DNA of 64,000 nucleotides from Bradyrhizobium zhengyangense (GTDB lineage: Bacteria > Pseudomonadota > Alphaproteobacteria > Rhizobiales > Xanthobacteraceae). Every line of letters begins with the position of its first letter. The first letter of the stretch is position 1. This document shows, piece after piece, positions 62,147-64,000 of the stretch. The notes under the pieces were generated by a model. It saw only the letters and a list, made by a program, of their open reading frames with translations, was not told where the DNA came from and searched no databases. A program made the translations under genes and the position numbers. Location: the NCBI RefSeq assembly GCF_022012435.1, contig NZ_JAKLUA010000001.1, forward strand, positions 1,488,001 to 1,552,000, in the 5' to 3' direction.

Positions 62147-62517
62147 TCGGCGGCCTCCGGCAACACGGCGATGGGGGGAATGCGCGCAAGCGATTGCTTG
62201 CGGAAGATTTCGGGGCGGCTGCGCCAGGGCACGAGGCCATCGGGCGCGGCAGCATAGGCGGCAGCGCCCGCAACCACGTCCCGCGCGTTGGCATCCGACA
62301 GGCGGCCATAGACATAGGACCAGCGACCGGGCGCGCTGAGCGCGACCGAGCAGCCCTGGCTGCATGCAGACAGGCACTCGACGGGAACCACGCTGACGCC
62401 CTCGGGCACGCCGGCTTCGAGAATCGCGCCGTGCAGGCGCTTGCCGGGCGTGGTCTCGTCTTCGCCCAGCGTCTGGCCGGCGCGGCAGGTGATGCAGACG
62501 TGCAGTGTGACAGTCAT
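62143..62517 (-). CDS. DUF1636 family protein, putative metal-binding thioredoxin-like ferredoxin
   Basis: 124 residues. Cysteines C8 and C11 (HVCITC) and C48, C52 and C56 (ECLSACSQGC) resemble the cysteine spacing of thioredoxin-like [2Fe-2S] ferredoxins. The C-terminus (GLVPWRSRPEIFRKQSLARIPP) is conserved-looking. First gene of the cob operon after the second riboswitch and coupled to cobW, so probably a metal donor or electron carrier for cobalt handling. Start ATG at 62517 has GGAAGAGG just upstream, which can be sequestered by leader RNA. Function is not established. Confidence 0.85.
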   Translation of the reverse strand: MTVTLHVCITCRAGQTLGEDETTPGKRLHGAILEAGVPEGVSVVPVECLSACSQGCSVALSAPGRWSYVYGRLSDANARDVVAGAAAYAAAPDGLVPWRSRPEIFRKQSLARIPPIAVLPEAAE

Positions 62518-62518
62518 C

Positions 62519-62581
62519 GCCTCTTCCAGAAGTATCAGCGGGAGGCGAAGAGGCTCACGGACCTTGCTTGCGAAGGTCCGT
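62519..62581 (-). promoter_or_regulatory. Leader hairpins sequestering the DUF1636 ribosome binding site
   Basis: Reading the minus strand 5' to 3': a perfect 9-bp hairpin ACGGACCTT / AAGGTCCGT (62581-62557, 7-base loop), then GCCTCTTC (62554-62547) which pairs with GAAGAGGC (62526-62519). The latter contains the Shine-Dalgarno just before the ATG at 62517. The same middle segment (CCTCTTCGCCT, 62553-62543) is also perfectly complementary over 11 bases to AGGCGAAGAGG at the riboswitch 5' edge (62796-62786), giving two mutually exclusive pairings. Confidence 0.55.
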
Positions 62582-62625
62582 TTCCCCGTCGCGGAACACC
62601 CCGTCCGCCGGTCCAAAAATCGTCC

Positions 62626-62816
62626 GCGCTGGCAGGTCTCCCGGCTTGCGGAGCAGGGTTTCCCCTTCGATCCCCGCCTTCCCGATCCCTGGGGGATCAG
62701 TGGCTTTGGGCATCTCTCCGGTCACGGTCGCGGGGGCGGCTGCATTTTGGACCCAAATCTTGCAGATTCGGACCCTATCGCATTCCCTCTTCGCCTGTCA
62801 TAGGACAGGAACCAAC
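62626..62816 (-). promoter_or_regulatory. Cobalamin riboswitch 2 (leader of the cob operon)
   Basis: On the minus strand the aptamer core elements appear in order: GAGGGAATGCGATAGGGTCC, GCCGCCCCCGCGACCGTGACC (variant of the CCCCGCAACTGTAA element), AAGCCACTGATCCC, GGGAAGGCGGGG and GGGAGACCTGCCAGC near 62640-62628. It precedes DUF1636-cobW-cobN by about 110 bases. Expected to lower expression when adenosylcobalamin is abundant. Its promoter must lie in the roughly 55 bases before divergent cobO, or overlap the cobO 5' end. Confidence 0.92.
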
Positions 62817-62871
62817 GCCGGGCCACCATTTGCCCCCGGCCGCCTCTTGTCAAGCCGAAGGACCGGATACG

Positions 62872-63531
62872 ATGACGACTGAACCGGAGACCCAAACGGC
62901 CGACGAAACCGACGCCAAGAATGACGCCAAGACTGACGCAAAGCACGCCGCCAAAATGGCGAAGATCAAGGTCGCCCGCGACAAGATCATGGCGACCAAG
63001 AGCGGCGAAAAAGGCCTCATCATCGTCCACACCGGCGCCGGCAAGGGCAAGTCCTCCTCCGCCTTCGGCATGATCGTGCGCTGTGTCGCCCATGGCTTCC
63101 CCTGCGCCGTGGTGCAGTTCATCAAGGGCGCCTGGGATACCGGCGAGCGGCGCCTGCTCACCGGCCATTTCGGCGAGCTCTGCCAGTTCCACGCCATGGG
63201 CGAAGGGTTCACCTGGGAGACGCAGGACCGCGCCCGCGACGTCGCGGCCGCGCGCGCCGGCTGGGAGAAGGCGAAGGAGCTGATATCAGATGAGAGCCTG
63301 CGCATGGTCGTGCTCGACGAGATCAACATCGCGCTGCGCTACGACTATCTCGACATCGCCGAAATCGTCGATTTCCTGAAGACCTCGAAGCCGCCGATGA
63401 CGCATGTCGTGCTCACCGGTCGCAATGCCAAGGACGAGCTGATCGAGATCGCCGATCTCGTCACCGAGATGACGCTGGTGAAACATCCGTTCCGCTCCGG
63501 CATCAAGGCGCAGCCCGGCGTCGAGTTCTGA
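62872..63531 (+). CDS. cobO: Cob(I)yrinic acid a,c-diamide adenosyltransferase CobO
   Basis: 219 residues. Adenosylates the corrin cobalt. P-loop [15 protein letters not shown] (Walker A about 55-62), [27 protein letters not shown] and [16 protein letters not shown]. The first 40 residues are a charged helix with repeats of the form DAK ([12 protein letters not shown]), longer than in many CobO proteins. ATG at 62872; an open frame extends far upstream through the riboswitch region but is not coding. Divergent from the riboswitch-led operon. Confidence 0.94.
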   Translation: MTTEPETQTADETDAKNDAKTDAKHAAKMAKIKVARDKIMATKSGEKGLIIVHTGAGKGKSSSAFGMIVRCVAHGFPCAVVQFIKGAWDTGERRLLTGHFGELCQFHAMGEGFTWETQDRARDVAAARAGWEKAKELISDESLRMVVLDEINIALRYDYLDIAEIVDFLKTSKPPMTHVVLTGRNAKDELIEIADLVTEMTLVKHPFRSGIKAQPGVEF

Positions 63532-63536
63532 GATCA

Positions 63537-64000
63537 ATGACACGCACGCTGATGATCCAGGGGGCCGGCTCGGACGTGGGCAAGTCGCTCATCGTCGCCG
63601 GTCTCGCGCGGGCCTTCACACGGCGCGGATTGCGCGTGCTTCCCTTCAAGCCGCAGAACATGTCGAACAACGCGGCCGTCACCGTCGATGGGGGCGAGAT
63701 CGGCCGCGCCCAAGCGTTGCAAGCGCTCGCCGCCGGTGTCGAGCCGCATACCGACATGAATCCGGTGCTGCTGAAACCCGAGACTGATGTCGGCTCGCAG
63801 GTCATCGTGCACGGCAAGCGCATCGCAACCGCACGCGCGCGCGAATATGCGGCGATGAAACCATCGCTGATGGGCGCGGTGCTGGAGAGCTTTGAACGGC
63901 TGAAGGCGCGCGCTGATCTGGTGCTGGTCGAAGGCGCCGGCAGCCCGGCCGAGGTGAATTTGCGCAAGGCCGACATCGCCAATATGGGCTTTGCCCGCAA
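63537..64000 (+). CDS. cobQ: Cobyric acid synthase CobQ, N-terminal part (runs off window)
   Basis: The first 154 residues are present. N-terminal ATPase domain: [22 protein letters not shown] (P-loop near 9-16), [15 protein letters not shown] and the magnesium-site region [20 protein letters not shown]; the [16 protein letters not shown] block is characteristic of CobQ. Amidates four side chains of adenosylcobyrinate diamide. Starts 5 bases after the cobO stop, so both are cotranscribed. The glutaminase domain lies beyond the window. Confidence 0.94.
   Translation, partial: MTRTLMIQGAGSDVGKSLIVAGLARAFTRRGLRVLPFKPQNMSNNAAVTVDGGEIGRAQALQALAAGVEPHTDMNPVLLKPETDVGSQVIVHGKRIATARAREYAAMKPSLMGAVLESFERLKARADLVLVEGAGSPAEVNLRKADIANMGFAR

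Noticed and set aside
62131-62871. Open frame upstream of cobO that would extend CobO by almost 250 residues
   Set aside because: It runs through cobW, DUF1636 and the riboswitch on the opposite strand; CobO homology begins after the ATG at 62872.

Overview
This 64-kb window is GC-rich chromosomal DNA. I read it as an alphaproteobacterium of the Bradyrhizobium type, from the abundance of ABC importers, an aerobic cobalamin pathway with CobG/CobF/CobN, HWE-type histidine kinase, TAT-like signals and GC-biased codon use. The genus is an inference. I saw no tRNA, rRNA, CRISPR array, insertion sequence or integrase.

Layout. (1) 1-3452, minus: an RbsABC-type sugar/polyol ABC importer, transcribed ATPase, permease, binding protein; the binding protein is cut by the window edge. 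(2) 3924-13949, minus: a 12-gene operon joining a CUT1-type ABC importer (binding protein, two permeases, a 70-aa membrane protein, two ATPases) to a phosphotransferase-driven dihydroxyacetone kinase (DhaL, DhaM, HPr, EI, an HTH-like protein, DhaK). Its upstream region carries a perfect 10-bp inverted repeat. (3) 14215-15204: an orphan TctC/Bug binding protein. (4) 15581-18418 and 28016-30853: two paralogous 945-aa regulators (winged helix, NTPase, TPR-like). Between them lie an aldo/keto reductase, an EmrAB-type efflux pair with divergent TetR regulator, and detoxification genes (DUF1330, MsrA, OsmC, epoxide hydrolase, VOC protein) plus an HWE histidine kinase. (5) 30972-32871: an unknown 235-aa protein and an AraC regulator. 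(6) 33024-41116, minus: a D-hydantoinase/N-carbamoyl-D-amino acid hydrolase pair followed by a five-gene Dpp-type ABC importer. (7) 41796-46752: an MFS transporter, a PepSY membrane protein and a TonB-dependent receptor led by a cobalamin riboswitch. (8) 47143-64000: an aerobic cobalamin locus: CobC-like phosphatase, cobT, cobF, cobA, cobB, cobM, cobE, cobL, cobK (inverted), cobJ, cobI, cobH, cobG, cobN, cobW, DUF1636, a second cobalamin riboswitch, then divergent cobO and the start of cobQ.

The most interesting unexplained signal is a family of direct repeats with consensus near CTAAC and a period of exactly 10 bp. It occurs upstream of five neighbouring genes (epoxide hydrolase, VOC protein, histidine kinase, 235-aa protein, AraC regulator), which suggests a local regulon read by one of the large regulators or by the AraC protein. 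Second is the leader between the cobalamin riboswitch and the DUF1636 gene, where one segment can pair either with the ribosome binding site or with the 5' edge of the riboswitch.
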